64,000 nt of DNA from Cryptomeria japonica (lineage: Eukaryota > Streptophyta > Pinopsida > Cupressales > Cupressaceae). The stretch is taken from the NCBI RefSeq assembly GCF_030272615.1, contig NC_081407.1, positions 440,537,213 through 440,601,212 on the forward strand. The letters run 5' to 3'. The notes under the pieces were generated by a model. That model made no database searches, was not told the origin of the DNA, and saw only the letters and a program-made list of their open reading frames with translations. Shown piece by piece: positions 34,151 through 46,146 of the stretch (position 1 is the first letter of the stretch; the number at the start of each line of letters is the position of its first letter). Made by a program: the position numbers and the translations under genes.

Positions 34151-37100
34151 GTTTCCGACGGACAAGGAGCGTTGGGGTCAAATTTGATTTTTAAAAAAAA
34201 TATGCCCGTGTTCATCAAAATTCTGACGACATTGGGCATTTTATAAAAAAAAACACAATGCATTTTCATTTTGAATCGAAGCAATTCGAAGCAACCGATG
34301 ACCATCTTGCCTCCCTGCCCCCCCTCCCCCCCCCCCCCGCCCATCGTAGCGATCTCTGCACAAGCAAGGTAAGGGCGACTAATTCCGCAATCATATTGAG
34401 GTTGGTTTTTTTTTGCGAATTAATCACATGCTGTGTGTATGCTACCCCATTTTGCGATTTTTGTTATTGGAGCATTTGCAACTAATTTCTGACAAAAAAA
34501 CCCCCTTCGATTATGCTTTGATGGATGTCCATACCTTGTTCCAAAGCTCCTATTTTGGCACACACAGGGAGGATGCTAGCAAACATTGCAGCAGAGAAAT
34601 GTTTTTAACAAAATACAACAGTTATGGATCATGAAACCCTTGACCCAATAGACACTACACATGCAAAGCTCGAAATGAGTTAATAAAATGTTTTTGAACC
34701 AAATGCTTAACAATATTTAGACATGACAGTAACGAGGATTTTTACAAAAACAACCCTTAATCATACAATAATTATACATACCAATTTGTATATTTATCAG
34801 ACACGGGCTACCAGTTACATAGTCATCCAAGAAGCAAGAACCCTAACTATCGTGTGTCATAGCCAGAGCTAGAGATATTGTAAATGAATTTCGATGGGAT
34901 GATAAAAAAAAGTTAAGTATAATATATTCCCATTTTCTAGTGACATAAAGTGTCACATTCTTTTAATGCCTTTAGAAAGTGTTTCAAGCCCAAAGTCTTT
35001 TAGATAGTATATTCAATGCTGTTAGAAAACTACTAGGCAACAATTCTCTTATCCAATGATCAAAACCATATAACATATGCTCACATATTCAAATAGTATC
35101 ACCAAATTTGATATTCTATGCAATATAAACATAGACTGGAGTAAACATATGAATGATGAGTCTTACTAATAAGACCCTTTTCCAAGTACATATTAAATTT
35201 TATCTTTTTCAGCCTATATCATATGGTAATGTATCCTTTTTCAAACCATGTAATTGTATTTGCATATGATCACTATATTTTTCTATAGCAACCAAAGTCA
35301 ATGAAGATGCATGCTAAGAGATGATTGTTCATTGATGTCATTGTAATGTGAATCCTATAGTGTTCTTTTTTCATTGTTCTATTGTGCTTCTCAAGCTACA
35401 CCAACATAGTTTTATTTAATGGCTTTGTTTTGATAGTGATTTCTCCATGGCTTCCACTGTCTTTTTCTTGGCACATTCAATGCATTGTCATCTATCACTA
35501 CTATTTATTGTCCTTTTTACCTTTATTGAGGTTGTTCTCATACATGTCATTCACTTTGTCTATGAGTATATCTCAACCAATTCACTATTGTAAGTAGAAA
35601 TAAAAGATTAGTCTCATCTCTTTTACTATTTTAGACCTTCATAGTAATCTTTGCAATATATCATTTCCTTCCAATTATATGGAATAACGATTTTATTTTT
35701 ATGGAATGTGATGAAGGCTTGAGTGTGTCTTCTTGAACAAAAAGAGGACTTAGAGAAAGTAGATTCACATAAGGATAGGTGGATTTTCCTAAAGATGAAG
35801 GGATAAGACTTAACAAAAAGAGGACTTAGGATGATGATCACAAGGAGGATTCATTTAAGGATATGGCATATTCACCTAAGGGATAGTGTATTCTCCCAAG
35901 AATATGGAAAAATTATTGATTGGTGGAATGGCATACTAGATCAAGGAATGATACAAGGGTAGATTCACCTAAATATAGGGTAAATTCAGCTAAAAGGGTA
36001 CCCATGAGATTGTGGTACTGAGTACCTATCTATGGATGGTGTATTTGGATACAAGTATGATGAAACCATGCTTGTGTATGATGAAACAAAGTCCAGATCT
36101 CTATTATAGGTCCAACATAATCTCTATTATTTGAGACACCATTTTATTAGCATATCCAATTAGGGTAATTTATGGGTTTAATTATGGATCATGTTGTCTA
36201 TTTCCATGCACTATTGAACTTATTTGGATATATTGTGATTATTTTAATTTTGAAGTTATAAATAAATTATGTTTGTACCTTAGAAAGGGTAACTCCAATT
36301 GATGTTTGGGCAGTTTATTTGAAAACTTATGGTGATTATTACCCTATGTTATGTAATGGAGTTATTTTTACACTAAGTAATTAACTAGAAAAATGAATTT
36401 GTATTGTTGTACAAGTATGATGAAACCATGCTTGTGTGTTTACATGTTTGTGCATCCTATTGAGAACCAACCTCGCTGTTGAGGAACTCAATAAATGTGG
36501 TGTTAAGTAGAAGAATGGAAAACTCAAGAAGCTATGGTGACATATTGTGGCATTAGTAGGGATTATCTCTATTGACCACACCTTTCAAAGATAGTATCCC
36601 CTAGTTCTCCTCATAGAATGGACCATTGGATGGCTCATAGTGGTATCCTATCCTACATTTATCTTGATGGCATTGCCAATAGTTGGTATGTGGTTCTTGG
36701 TACGGGTTTCCTCTTACCCTATTATCTTATTTATATCTTTGTTCCAACATGTGGAGATTGATTTTTGTCATGCTATGATGATTTTCATGTTTGCATGTGT
36801 TTTGACATTATGAAAATAGATATGATGTCACACCATACTTATGTTTTGATATAGTGTAGGTGATGGTTACATGTTGTTGATGGTAGCGATTTGGGTTCAA
36901 AGACACAATTCCACACACACACACAAATATTTGAAGATGCATTTTATATTATTCCTTCTTAGTGGTGAATAGTGTTGGAAGATTTGCACACATGTAGAGA
37001 GGAACTCATGTTAGATACAATAGGTTGTGTTTGATAACATTTGAATGTGCCTCATGATGTATACATATAGCTTTGGTGTGTGACATGCATGCACATTTTT

Positions 37101-38302
37101 CCATAAGACACATTGCTATGTGGCATGTGCCCTATGCATGTCATCTTTGTGAGGCACGTTGCTATGTGCAATGTGGCCCTAGGTGTGTCTTCTATATGAG
37201 GTGTATTGCCATGATATGTTAGGATTTGTAATGTGCAGGCCACAAATGCATGCATGAGGGACTATTATTATAGTCATGTTTTTTGGGCATGTAGCCTAGG
37301 CATGTCTTCTCCATTAGGTACATGGCCATGCCATGTGGGAGTTTTTGTGTTCATGCCACAAATGCACACATGAGGGACTATTATTGGAGTCATGATGAAT
37401 CTTCACTCTATTTAGCCACAATTTCTAGTCATATAGTTATGTAATGTGCACTTTTAAGGATTGTGAAGTTTCCTTCAATTATTGATGATCTCTCATCTTT
37501 GTTGCATGGGCAAACAATTTTATTTTATCTTGTTTGAATTAGTTTAATCACTATTGTGAGTTTTCTCTATTGGGTAGTTATTGTGGCTATGCTTGATTTG
37601 CTATTGGAATTGAACACATTTATTTGACTTATTATTGTTACTATTTTTTCTTTCTTTCAATATTTATGATCTTTGGTAGTTTAGTGAAACTCTTGCTATT
37701 TTTAAATGTTGCCTTCTTTGTTGTGATGTGATTCCTCACCAAGATCGACATAGATAACCTTGGATGAGTGTATATAAGGAATCAAACATTGGGAAAATTT
37801 GAGGATAGGGGTAAGTGTTTGTTGTATGGGTAGCTACGATCTACTTGTACATTCTTAGTGATTATTGACGGCTATGTCTTGGAGCTGGCTAATCCCATTA
37901 AACAAACAAGGGGGAAGTCATACAAAGTCGTATGGATCCTCCCTAGTTGTGTGTGGATTCAAGACGGCCATCATTTCATATGGTTCTTGGTTACTTTATG
38001 AGACCATGGCATCCTCTTAGACCAATATGTGAGCCTTGTATTGTTATCCCTGCAATGTGGATGAATAAGTGTATGTTTAAATAAATGCTTTGCTTAGAAT
38101 ACTCAAAAATGTCTCTTAGAAAGTCAGCAACAGGCAAACTTGAAGTAAGAATTTGCAGACACAATGCTCAGAAATTCACACAATTAGCTACATTAAATAC
38201 GTTCTCTATTAAGTTCAATGGTTTTGGTTCGATTTGCAATTTTTGTGAAGCTTTTGCACTGAAGTTTCCATAGCCTGATTTTTTTGCCTGTGAAGAAAGA
38301 CC
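34151..38302 (+). other. CACTA 5' non-coding region
   Basis: About 4.1 kb without a recognisable protein. It holds a poly-C run (34321-34338), subterminal words TCTGACGACATT and TTCCGACGG near the left end, a duplicated word GTATGATGAAACCATGCTTG (36056 and 36415), and a degenerate tandem array at 37080-37395. The region would carry the transposase promoter; I see no decisive TATA placement. Confidence 0.5.
37080..37395. repeat. Degenerate tandem repeat in CACTA 5' region
   Basis: Units share words such as TTGCTATGTG, GGCATGT, GTGTCTTCT and CCACAAATGC. The clearest pair is CCACAAATGCATGCATGAGG (about 37240) and CCACAAATGCACACATGAGG (about 37346), each followed by GACTATTATT, about 106 bp apart. 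Confidence 0.6.
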
Positions 38303-41300
38303 ATGTCAAATAATATCATCGAAGAACAAAATAAGGAGACAATTGCTAGATTATGGTCTAACTTGAAAAGAAAAGGTGATGGGAAATGTTATATTCCCTG
38401 CAAAATTTGTAAGGGCTTAAAGACTAGACGACTTCTAATCAAAACAGCTAAGAAACATTGTAGGCAGCATGGTCACATTGAAGGGGGACATGATTATCAT
38501 CCACTGGTAAGTTGTTCATTATATCGTTTTAACAATTTATATACATAAGAAATCACTTGATAATGAGATCATGATCACAGTTTATTTATGTATATCAATT
38601 TTATATAGGTGGAGCACCCTAGAGCACATGGTATGGATCAACAAAACCCTGAGAATATGGTTTTGGAAGTGGAGGAACATGGAGGTGTGAATATCGAAGC
38701 TGAAGATAATGATCCCATGGAAGATGACGATCATGCACCAGAAAACACAATTGAAGATGATGGTACAAATACATTGATCCATGACACATTTAGTACTGGC
38801 ACAGCTGATCATGATGATCAGGATGACCTTGATGTTCATGATTTACCTCTTCTTGAGAAGGCATATGAGCCCCTTTACAAAGGCTCCCAAACAACTCTTC
38901 TCTCTGTTGTATTGTTGTTGGTGAACTTGAAGGTTATGAATGTTTTATCCAACATAACAATCTCTCGTATGTTAAGGTGTGTCATACATGTCATTACAGT
39001 TAATAAATGGTGAATCATGTACCATTAATATTCTTTATATTAACACCTCAAACTTTTTTTTTTGCTGTAGATTGATAGGTGAGTTTTTCTTACCACCATC
39101 AAATATTCTACCTTGCTCATACCGAGAATTATCTGCCATTATGAAAGATATTGGAATGGAGTATCAAACAATAGATGCTAGTCCCAATGATCATATTATA
39201 TATCATAAACAACATGAATTTGGAACAGAATGCCTTGAATGTCATATTAGTAGATATCGAACAGATCAAATAACAAAAAAGGTGCCTCGCAAGGTTCTTC
39301 GTTATATTCCCATTATTCCACGTATGCAACGATTATTCATGTGCACTACCTTGGCACAATTTATGGATTACCATGCACGCAATAGAAGTCGAGATGACAT
39401 TATTCGAATGCCTATGGATGGTTCAACATTTATGGACATAGAGGAAAAGTGGCCACACTTTAAAGAAGAACCTCGTAATCTTAGGCTTTCATTGGCAGCG
39501 GACGGTGTCAATCCATTTGGAGAGTTAAGATCTGTTTACTCGGTGTGGCCTATTTTTGTTATCAACAATAATATTCCTCCATGGATGTCAATAAAGAGGG
39601 AGCACATAATGTTGGCAATGATTGTTCCAGGTATTTTATCATTTAATAGTTATCTACATTTAATTATAAATATTGCAGTAAAATGGTCATAATAATTATG
39701 TAATGCTTTTTTTCATTCCACTAGGCAAGTACCAAGTTAAAGATATGAATGTATATATTGAGCCTCTTATCGATGAGTTGCTAGAGTTATGGAATGGTGT
39801 GACCATGTATGACATCTCTAGACCAATAGGACAAAGACAATTTCAATTCCATGCAATGCTTGTATGGACAATACATGATGCCCTAGGGCTAACACATTTT
39901 TGTGGTACGTTATAGTGTTCAAGTTGCGCATGATAATTATAATTATAAAAATTAATAGATTTAATAGAATTATACATTATCTTGTAGGTCTTCAAACAAA
40001 GGGAAAATTTGCATGTCCAGTTTGTGGTCCAAAGATGAAATCCTGTCATTCAAAAAGTTTAGGAAAGCAAGTGTTTGATGAGTATAGGCACTTTCTTCAC
40101 AAAAATCATAAGTACCAGAATACTGAAAAACATCTTTTCAATGGGAAAGAAGAGACTACATCAAAGCCACGAAGAATGACTCCTCATTTATGGAAGTTGG
40201 AATATAATAGAATTAATTGTCAAGGTAATGTCATTCCATCTAATGGTTTATGTTTGGAATTTGAATTTTTCTATCGTGTTTTGTTTATTGATGATACTGA
40301 AGGTCATCAAGGCATGGATGGCCACCTTCCAAAGGGACTAAAAAGTTATCCCAGACAATTCAGTAGGTTTCCTTACTACGAGCAGCTACACATTGTGCAT
40401 TTGTTTGATACAATGCATATTGGAAAGAATATAACAAAGACATTATGGAAAATATTGGATGGAAGGCGTGACAAAGAAAAAATTGTCAAAATTTGTAGTG
40501 ACATTCTGGAATCCAATCATGCAATGAAAAATGCCATTCAATCAAATAGCAATGGAGATCAGATTAATATAAGTGCCCTTCCTTGGTTATTAACGGAGCA
40601 ACAAAGCAATTCTATAAAAGAAGTCATACGAAAAATTCGATTTCCCACAGGATTTGCTGCGAACATAAACAATCTCATATCAAAGAAGAGTGAATTTGGG
40701 CCAGGGATGAAAACGCATGATTGGCATACCTTCATTAAGGTAATTCGCGTTCTTGTGTATTTACTATATATTTGTATATTGCACATGTACTTTTCATTGT
40801 ATTATGTTAGAAAACAATGAAAAGATCATTTTATAATTGTTGCAGTACATTCTACCTCTATCTCTCCCAGACCACTTCGACAATAATATCAAGCAAGTCA
40901 TACATGATCTTCGAAAATACATGAGGTAAGTAGTGATGTTTGTTCAATTTGTTGTATATATATTATATTTGCCATTTGTTTTACTTGTTATGCAATATAT
41001 TTGTATATTATTTTGTAAAGTCTCATTTATATATTTTTGCGTCTTCAATCTCTTTAATTAGGTGGTTGTCATCTAAAGAAATCCACACGGAAGCTATAAA
41101 ATATTGGAAGAGAAAAATCTCTCATCTAATGTGTGAAATGCAAAAGTGTCTACCTTCAACTTTTTTCAATGCACAAGAACACTACCTCATACACCAAGTT
41201 GAGGAGATCGAATTGTGTGGACCTATACACACTAGGTCAATGTGGATGGTTGAGAGGCACTTGAAATTTTTGAAGGCTTTGGTTCGACAAAGAGCGCATC

Positions 41301-41497
41301 CTGAGGGTTCTATGGTGGAGGGATATATGGTATACCAAACTATGGTGTACATTACTGAATATCTTCCTAAGTTTGCAGTAAAAATCCACGTAGATCGCAT
41401 TTGGGATCCCAACCCCATTAATAAATTCGAAGGGGAGCACTTGATGGGGAAAGGTAGATTGAAGAAAGTGAGAGGTAATTATAAGATGTTATTGTAG
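38303..41497 (+). CDS. CACTA transposase (Transposase_21 and DUF4218 regions)
   Basis: Seven exons join in frame at GT/AG sites: 38303-38506, 38609-38976, 39071-39630, 39725-39904, 39988-40739, 40846-40925 and 41062-41474 or 41497. The start is the ATG at 38303; exon 1 carries CYIPCKICKGLKTRRL. Exons 3-5 show the TNP2/Transposase_21 core: MSIKREHIMLAMIVPG joined to KYQVKDMNVYIEPLIDEL, then WTIHDALGLTHFCG, LQTKGKFACPVCG and PYYEQLHIVHLFDTMHIGKN. Exons 5-7 carry the DUF4218-type part: LSLPDHFDNNIKQVIHDL, WMVERHLKFLKALVRQRAHPEGSM and ITEYLPKF. The protein binds element ends and cuts and joins DNA in the nucleus. No stop is visible in these exons, so this part looks unusually intact. A further exon may follow from 41474 into 41560-41763. 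Confidence 0.85.
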
Positions 41498-41559
41498 TAA
41501 ATTAATTCTTCATCTTCTAAATAAATCAATTGTAAGTGGTCTATTAATTATTTGTACCG

Positions 41560-42316
41560 TTGGTCGGGAGTGGGATGCGCTACATTTGTATATTGCAAAC
41601 AATCTTGATTGGATGACGGTGTGGATTGAATGATGTCAACATTCTGGTCGCACATTAACATGGGATGGTGTCGCTTCATTGGTTAAAGAAGCTCATAGTA
41701 ATGGAGATTCCAATGTTACACAAAGGGAAATTGATTTAGCATATGGTTTAAGAGATCAACGGGTATGTATAATTTTATTAATCACCCGTATGTTTATCAA
41801 CTCATGATGCAATAATTTTAATATGTTAGACATATTGCAGGTCAAACACCACAAGGCTATGTGCTGCAATGGTCATAAATTTCGCATCAAACAGTTGGAT
41901 GACACGAAGAAAACTTGTGATTCTGGGATAACTGTAGTCTTTGAGGTGACCAATATTTCATATAGAAATGACATACATCCTCAAGTGTCTCAAAATCGAT
42001 ACTATGGCATTTTGGATGATATACTTGAGTGTGACTTTAATTCCTTCAAATTAGTTATGTTCGTCGTCAAATGGTATAGGCTACAACTGAATATAAATGA
42101 TCCTGATAGAACTGTTATTGAACATGATAATGGATTTACAATGGTTAATACAAGGTCATTTGAATGAGTTGGGGATGAGCCCTATGTTCTTCCAAGTCAA
42201 TGTGAGCAGGTATTTTACTCGGAGGTTCCACATAAATCGGGTTGGTCATTTGTTGTTAGACATGATCCAAGAGGAAGGCTGATAATGTATAATGTAATGT
42301 ATAATGTGAGGGACTA
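41560..42316 (+). pseudogene. CACTA transposase C-terminal exons (DUF4216 region)
   Basis: A probable exon ending at 41763 (EWDALHLYIANNLDW ... REIDLAYGLRDQR, donor GTATGT) holds an in-frame TGA after WMTVWIE. The next exon begins at 41841 after TTGCAG: VKHHKAMCCNGHKFRIK, then YYGILDDILECDFNSFKLV and DNGFTMVNTRSFE, the DUF4216 pattern found downstream of DUF4218 in plant CACTA transposases. A second TGA at 42165-42167 is followed in frame by GDEPYVLPSQCEQVFYSE and HKSGWSFVVRHDPRGR, which clearly continue the domain. The role of DUF4216 is unknown. The two stops suggest that this copy makes a truncated protein unless spliced differently. Confidence 0.75.
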
Positions 42317-44409
42317 ATGATTGCATACCAACATCTCCTCAACGAGAAAGTTGCAAACAACCTCCTTGAATCATGCACTAAACAAGCATGCAAACCCACA
42401 ACTATCTTTCATCTAGAACCACCTATTGATGTTTTTTTATGCACTGCGAACACAATAAAATACCAAGGTATTCTATCATCTCTTGAACAAAGAAACTTTG
42501 AATGCTAAACAAAGTGATCAATCAAAGCAACTCCAAGGTTTACAATACGAACTATGCAACTTAATTGCATGGGATAGACTTAGTGAATATGGTGTGATTT
42601 TGCTGGAATCGCAAAGGGGCTTACATTTTTCTTGAACTCTACCGGAACTTGGACTCTACACTAACTTGCTTGGAAAATAAAAGACAAAAGAGATAAAGAA
42701 TGACCTAGATTGACTATCAAATCAATAGTCGAGATAATATAGTGAAACCCTAATTAGGGCTTGCTATAACAAACTCCATTCTAGCCAATTAAATAATTAC
42801 ATTGAATAGGACACATGTCCACCTTGAATTCTAACCAATGAGGAAATAGGTTAGGTATGCTTGAACAAACTTTGATGCATTGCAATGTGTCACTAGCTCA
42901 TTCATTAGATGAATCAAGTATGATGAACTTGGACATGTCAATGTGGCTCCACTTGATTAGGTTGACGATGATTGGATGCCAACTCAACTTGCCAAGTCGA
43001 TCATCAGAAAGCTTATGTGATTGAGAAATATCTCTTGATACTCAACATTATCTAGTTTTCTCAACATGATGAAGGTGGTGGGACATATTCCCAAATTGTA
43101 TCATCTAGACAATCAAGTCCTTAGCTTTTGATTAATATTTCTAAAACTATCTACTTGATCATGTTTGTGTCCTTCCATCTTCCTGATAGTTCTTGATCCT
43201 TTTATGTGACCGTGTGCTTAATGAAGTATATGTTTGATGATGCTTGGTCCTCCTTTTGTTGCATCTCCATACCGATGATGCTTGCTTCAACTTCATGGTG
43301 CATATACTTGACTTGAATGGCTTGCTTTGATGAAATCCTCTTTGAGATTCAAAATTCTACCTCTTTGTGGGGTAATTCACCTTGGTGAATATGTTTGATA
43401 TAGACTTTGTAATGCCTAGGCTTGATGTAGAACCCACTTATTCTTGATCTATCCAACCTTGATCACCTTTGTAACTCTGACTTGAATACCTTGATCATTG
43501 GTGATTGATGTCTTACATATGGCATATCGTGTTGTAGATCCCTTCATTTTAAAGCAATCCTTATTGATTTCTCCTTATTCTACTGATTGCTATTCTTGGA
43601 TTTTCGAAGGGAATGCAAGATAGTCTTCTATTTCTTCCTTGTTGAATCCTCATAATATCTTGATCATCATTTGACATTGTCCTTGCACCTTGAGATGCTC
43701 CTTCCTTTGTATTGCATTGTTGAAAGCTTTGAATAGGTTTAGCTCCTCATGTTGCCATCCTAAACTCGTGAATCTTGGTGTTGATATTGATGTGAAAACC
43801 CTCCATGATGCCAATGTCCTCTTTCATGCCTTGAAGCCTCCTTTCATCAAGTGTCTTCATCCTTGCATTGAAGCATGATGTTGGCATGCTCTACGTGCTG
43901 GGTAAGGTGTTCTTTTCCTTGTAATGAAGTCCTCATGACATCCTGAAAGCAAGAAAGAACATATCGTGAATGAAATGAAAAACAAATAATGCATCACAAA
44001 TAAATTTAATCTGATTTTATACCCTAATTCACAGACCTTCTCCCTAATTCTTCTCCTTTTAATTGGTTGCAAATTGAATTTGATGAGCATTTGATCTTTG
44101 TTTTATATGCTTCCTTTTTACCTTTGCCTTCATTTAACCTCCATAGGTCGGCCAGCCCAATAATTGTTTATTAAATTCATGAATTTACCTTCCTTCTAGC
44201 CGACTTAAGGTGCTCTTCTCTTGCTGAGTGGGTTTGGACTCCTCTCATGCATAGATTTAGGCGCAAATAACAAGAAGGTTTGCACAGATTGGGGTCGGCA
44301 ATGTAGAAAATTACTGATTTTATCCTTTAAATGTTTGCATTTTTCCTCAAAATAAGGCCAACTTAGGGCTATTTTACCCCCGAGTGTGTTTGAAAGGCTC
44401 ATATGCACA
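42317..44409. other. CACTA 3' non-coding region
   Basis: No recognisable gene. The open frames at 43690-44408 lie on both strands and lack motifs. The plus strand around 42960-43900 is rich in TTGAT/CTTGA words. Confidence 0.5.
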
Positions 44410-44580
44410 TACTAGAGGTGAGAGAGAGAGAGAGGGTGAGAGGAAGGGATAATGACCTGGAGAGGGTAGAGAAAGAGAATTAGAGAGGGAGAGAAGAAGA
44501 GAGGGATGGAGAAAGAGACCTAGAGGGGGGGGAGAGAAGAGAGATAGTAGAGAGGGATAGAGAAGAGAGATAGAATAGAG
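44410..44580. repeat. GA-rich microsatellite
   Basis: An almost pure purine tract of GAGA, GAGG and GATA words (for example GAGAGAGAGAGAGAGGG at about 44421). The hydrophobic Leu/Ser-rich minus-strand open frame 44480-44806 arises from it. Confidence 0.8.
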
Positions 44581-44640
44581 ATACCAATGCCAATCTTTTT
44601 ATATAAATTTTTTTTTTTCTGAAAAATCGGCCTACTGTCA

Positions 44641-44842
44641 GAATTTTGACATCAAAGCGTAAAAATTCCGATAGAGGAGTGTCATCGAATGCACAACATC
44701 CTCGTCGGAGCTCTCCTGGGGACCATCGTAATTTCGACACCAAGGGGTTCAAATTATGATGGCCTCCAGGAGAGTTCCAACAAGGATTCTGTGCATCCGA
44801 CGACACTCCTCTATTGGAATTTTTACGCTTTGATGTCGGAAT
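44641..44842. repeat. Long imperfect hairpin in CACTA subterminal region
   Basis: Arms of about 90 bp (44641-44732 and 44754-44842) are inverted copies. Left arm words TTTTGACATCAAAGCG, TAAAAATTCC and GAGGAGTGTC pair with right arm GACACTCCTC, GGAATTTTTA and CGCTTTGATGTCGG. The loop is about 20 bases (ACACCAAGGGG). The terminal GACATC/GATGTCGGAATTCC words resemble the subterminal motifs of the element. Confidence 0.75.
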
Positions 44843-45030
44843 TCCGATGGTAGCCCGAGATTGAGACGGTATTCTTTCTGGGTATGAGTGTCAATGGCGG
44901 CCGTCAGAAAGGATGGGGCTGATGTCGGAATTGCGACGACCACAAGGATAGTCAGAACTTCCGACAAAAAGTTTTCGACGGATTTTTTTGTCAGTAGTGT
45001 GACAAAAATGCGTCGGACTACCGATGATTT

Positions 45031-45062
45031 GCCGTCAAAATTTTGACCCGAATGTACTAGTG
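45031..45062 (-). repeat. CACTA right terminal inverted repeat
   Basis: Ends ...GACCCGAATGTACTAGTG on plus; read inward it is CACTAGTACATTCGGGTC. Confidence 0.85.
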
Positions 45063-45065
45063 AAA

Positions 45066-46095
45066 TGGGACATCATATCTATAGACTTCATCGTCGGTTT
45101 GCCTATGTCTTCACATTGTCACAATGCTATTATGGTAACTATTGATAGGTTGACCAAGGTAGATCATTTCTTCTCAGTCAGATCTTCCTACACGGTAGAG
45201 TCAGTGGCTCGTATTTTCATGGATCAGATAGTGAGACTACATGGTATTCCCCAATGGATCGTCAACTCAAGATCTGGTGTTTACTTCAGAATTTTGGAGA
45301 GCCCTTCAGCATGATTTGGGAGCACATTTAAACTTTAGTTTTAGTTCAGCGTATCATCCAAAGACAAATGGTCAGACAGATAGGGTTAACCAGGTGTTGG
45401 AGGACATGTTGAGGATTTATGTCATGGATTGGTAGTCTAGATGGGAGGAGTACATTCATTTGCTTGAGTTTGCATACAATAATGGGTATCACAGTTCGAT
45501 TGGTATTTCTTCTTTGCAGGCATTATATGATCGCCCATGTCGTACACCCTTGAGTTGAGATAGATTGGAGGACAGAGTGCTCTTTGGGTCAGAGATGTTG
45601 CAGGACTTGGAGCAGCATATTAGAGAGCATATGGCAGCAGCACAGGATAGACAGAAGAAATATGTGGATGCTCATCAGGTTGATCGTCAATTTTCAGAGG
45701 GTGACAAGGTGTTTTTGAGAGTGCGTCCATGAAAGAGCCCTATCTGGTATGGAAAAGGATCTAAGTTGGTGCCTTGCTTTGTGGGACCTTTTTAGATTTT
45801 AGAGCAGATTGTTCATGTAGCTTATTGCCTAGCCTTGCCACCTAGCTTGTCCCGCATCCATGATGTGCTTCATGTATCAGTTTTGAGATCTTATTATCCT
45901 AATGTGACACATGTTTTGGATTGGCATTCATTGCAGGTAGAGGACGGGTAGCTTTCTCTAGAGCCCTTATGCATTCTTCAGCGTCTAGGATTGATCCTCA
46001 GGGGTCGGGACATAGAGCAGGTAAGGGTCCAATGGGACCCAAACGATGATTCTTCGGTAACTTCGGAGGATGTTGCATGGATGAGAGAGTTATAA
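45066..46095 (+). pseudogene. Chromovirus integrase core, C-terminal domain and chromodomain-like tail
   Basis: The frame continues after the CACTA element: ISIDFIVGLP (first catalytic Asp), TIDRLTKVDHFF, RIFMDQIVRLHGIPQWIV, then after a frameshift SSAYHPKTNGQTDRVNQ (with the catalytic Glu position of the family NGQTERxN occupied by Asp), and FAYNNGYHSSIG. The C-terminal GDKVFLRVRP and SRIHDVLHVSVLR follow, then RGRDIEQVRVQWDPN and SEDVAWMREL, a group II chromodomain-like end. The frame stops at 46093-46095. At least four internal stops and one frameshift are visible. Integrase would insert element cDNA. Confidence 0.85.
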
Positions 46096-46129
46096 CCCTG
46101 TTTGTTCTTAGGCTTCCAGGAGTAAGACT

Positions 46130-46146
46130 AGGAAATGGGGGGAGGA
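46130..46146 (+). other. Polypurine tract of chromovirus
   Basis: AGGAAATGGGGGGAGGA directly precedes the 3' LTR start TGTAGTGTCC. Confidence 0.85.

Larger units (their letters stand above)
34118..45062 (+). mobile_element. CACTA (En/Spm) DNA transposon
   Basis: A 10,945 bp element. The left end is CACTAATACATTTGGGGTCA and the right end, read inward on the minus strand, is CACTAGTACATTCGGGTCAA, so the terminal inverted repeats extend imperfectly for about 30 bp and then into TGATGG/TGACGG. The 3 bp AAA duplication is the expected size. It encodes a spliced transposase (38303 to about 42316). GTCGGAATT/AATTCCGAC-type words repeat near both ends as subterminal sites, more densely at the right end (44620-45062). 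Confidence 0.92.
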
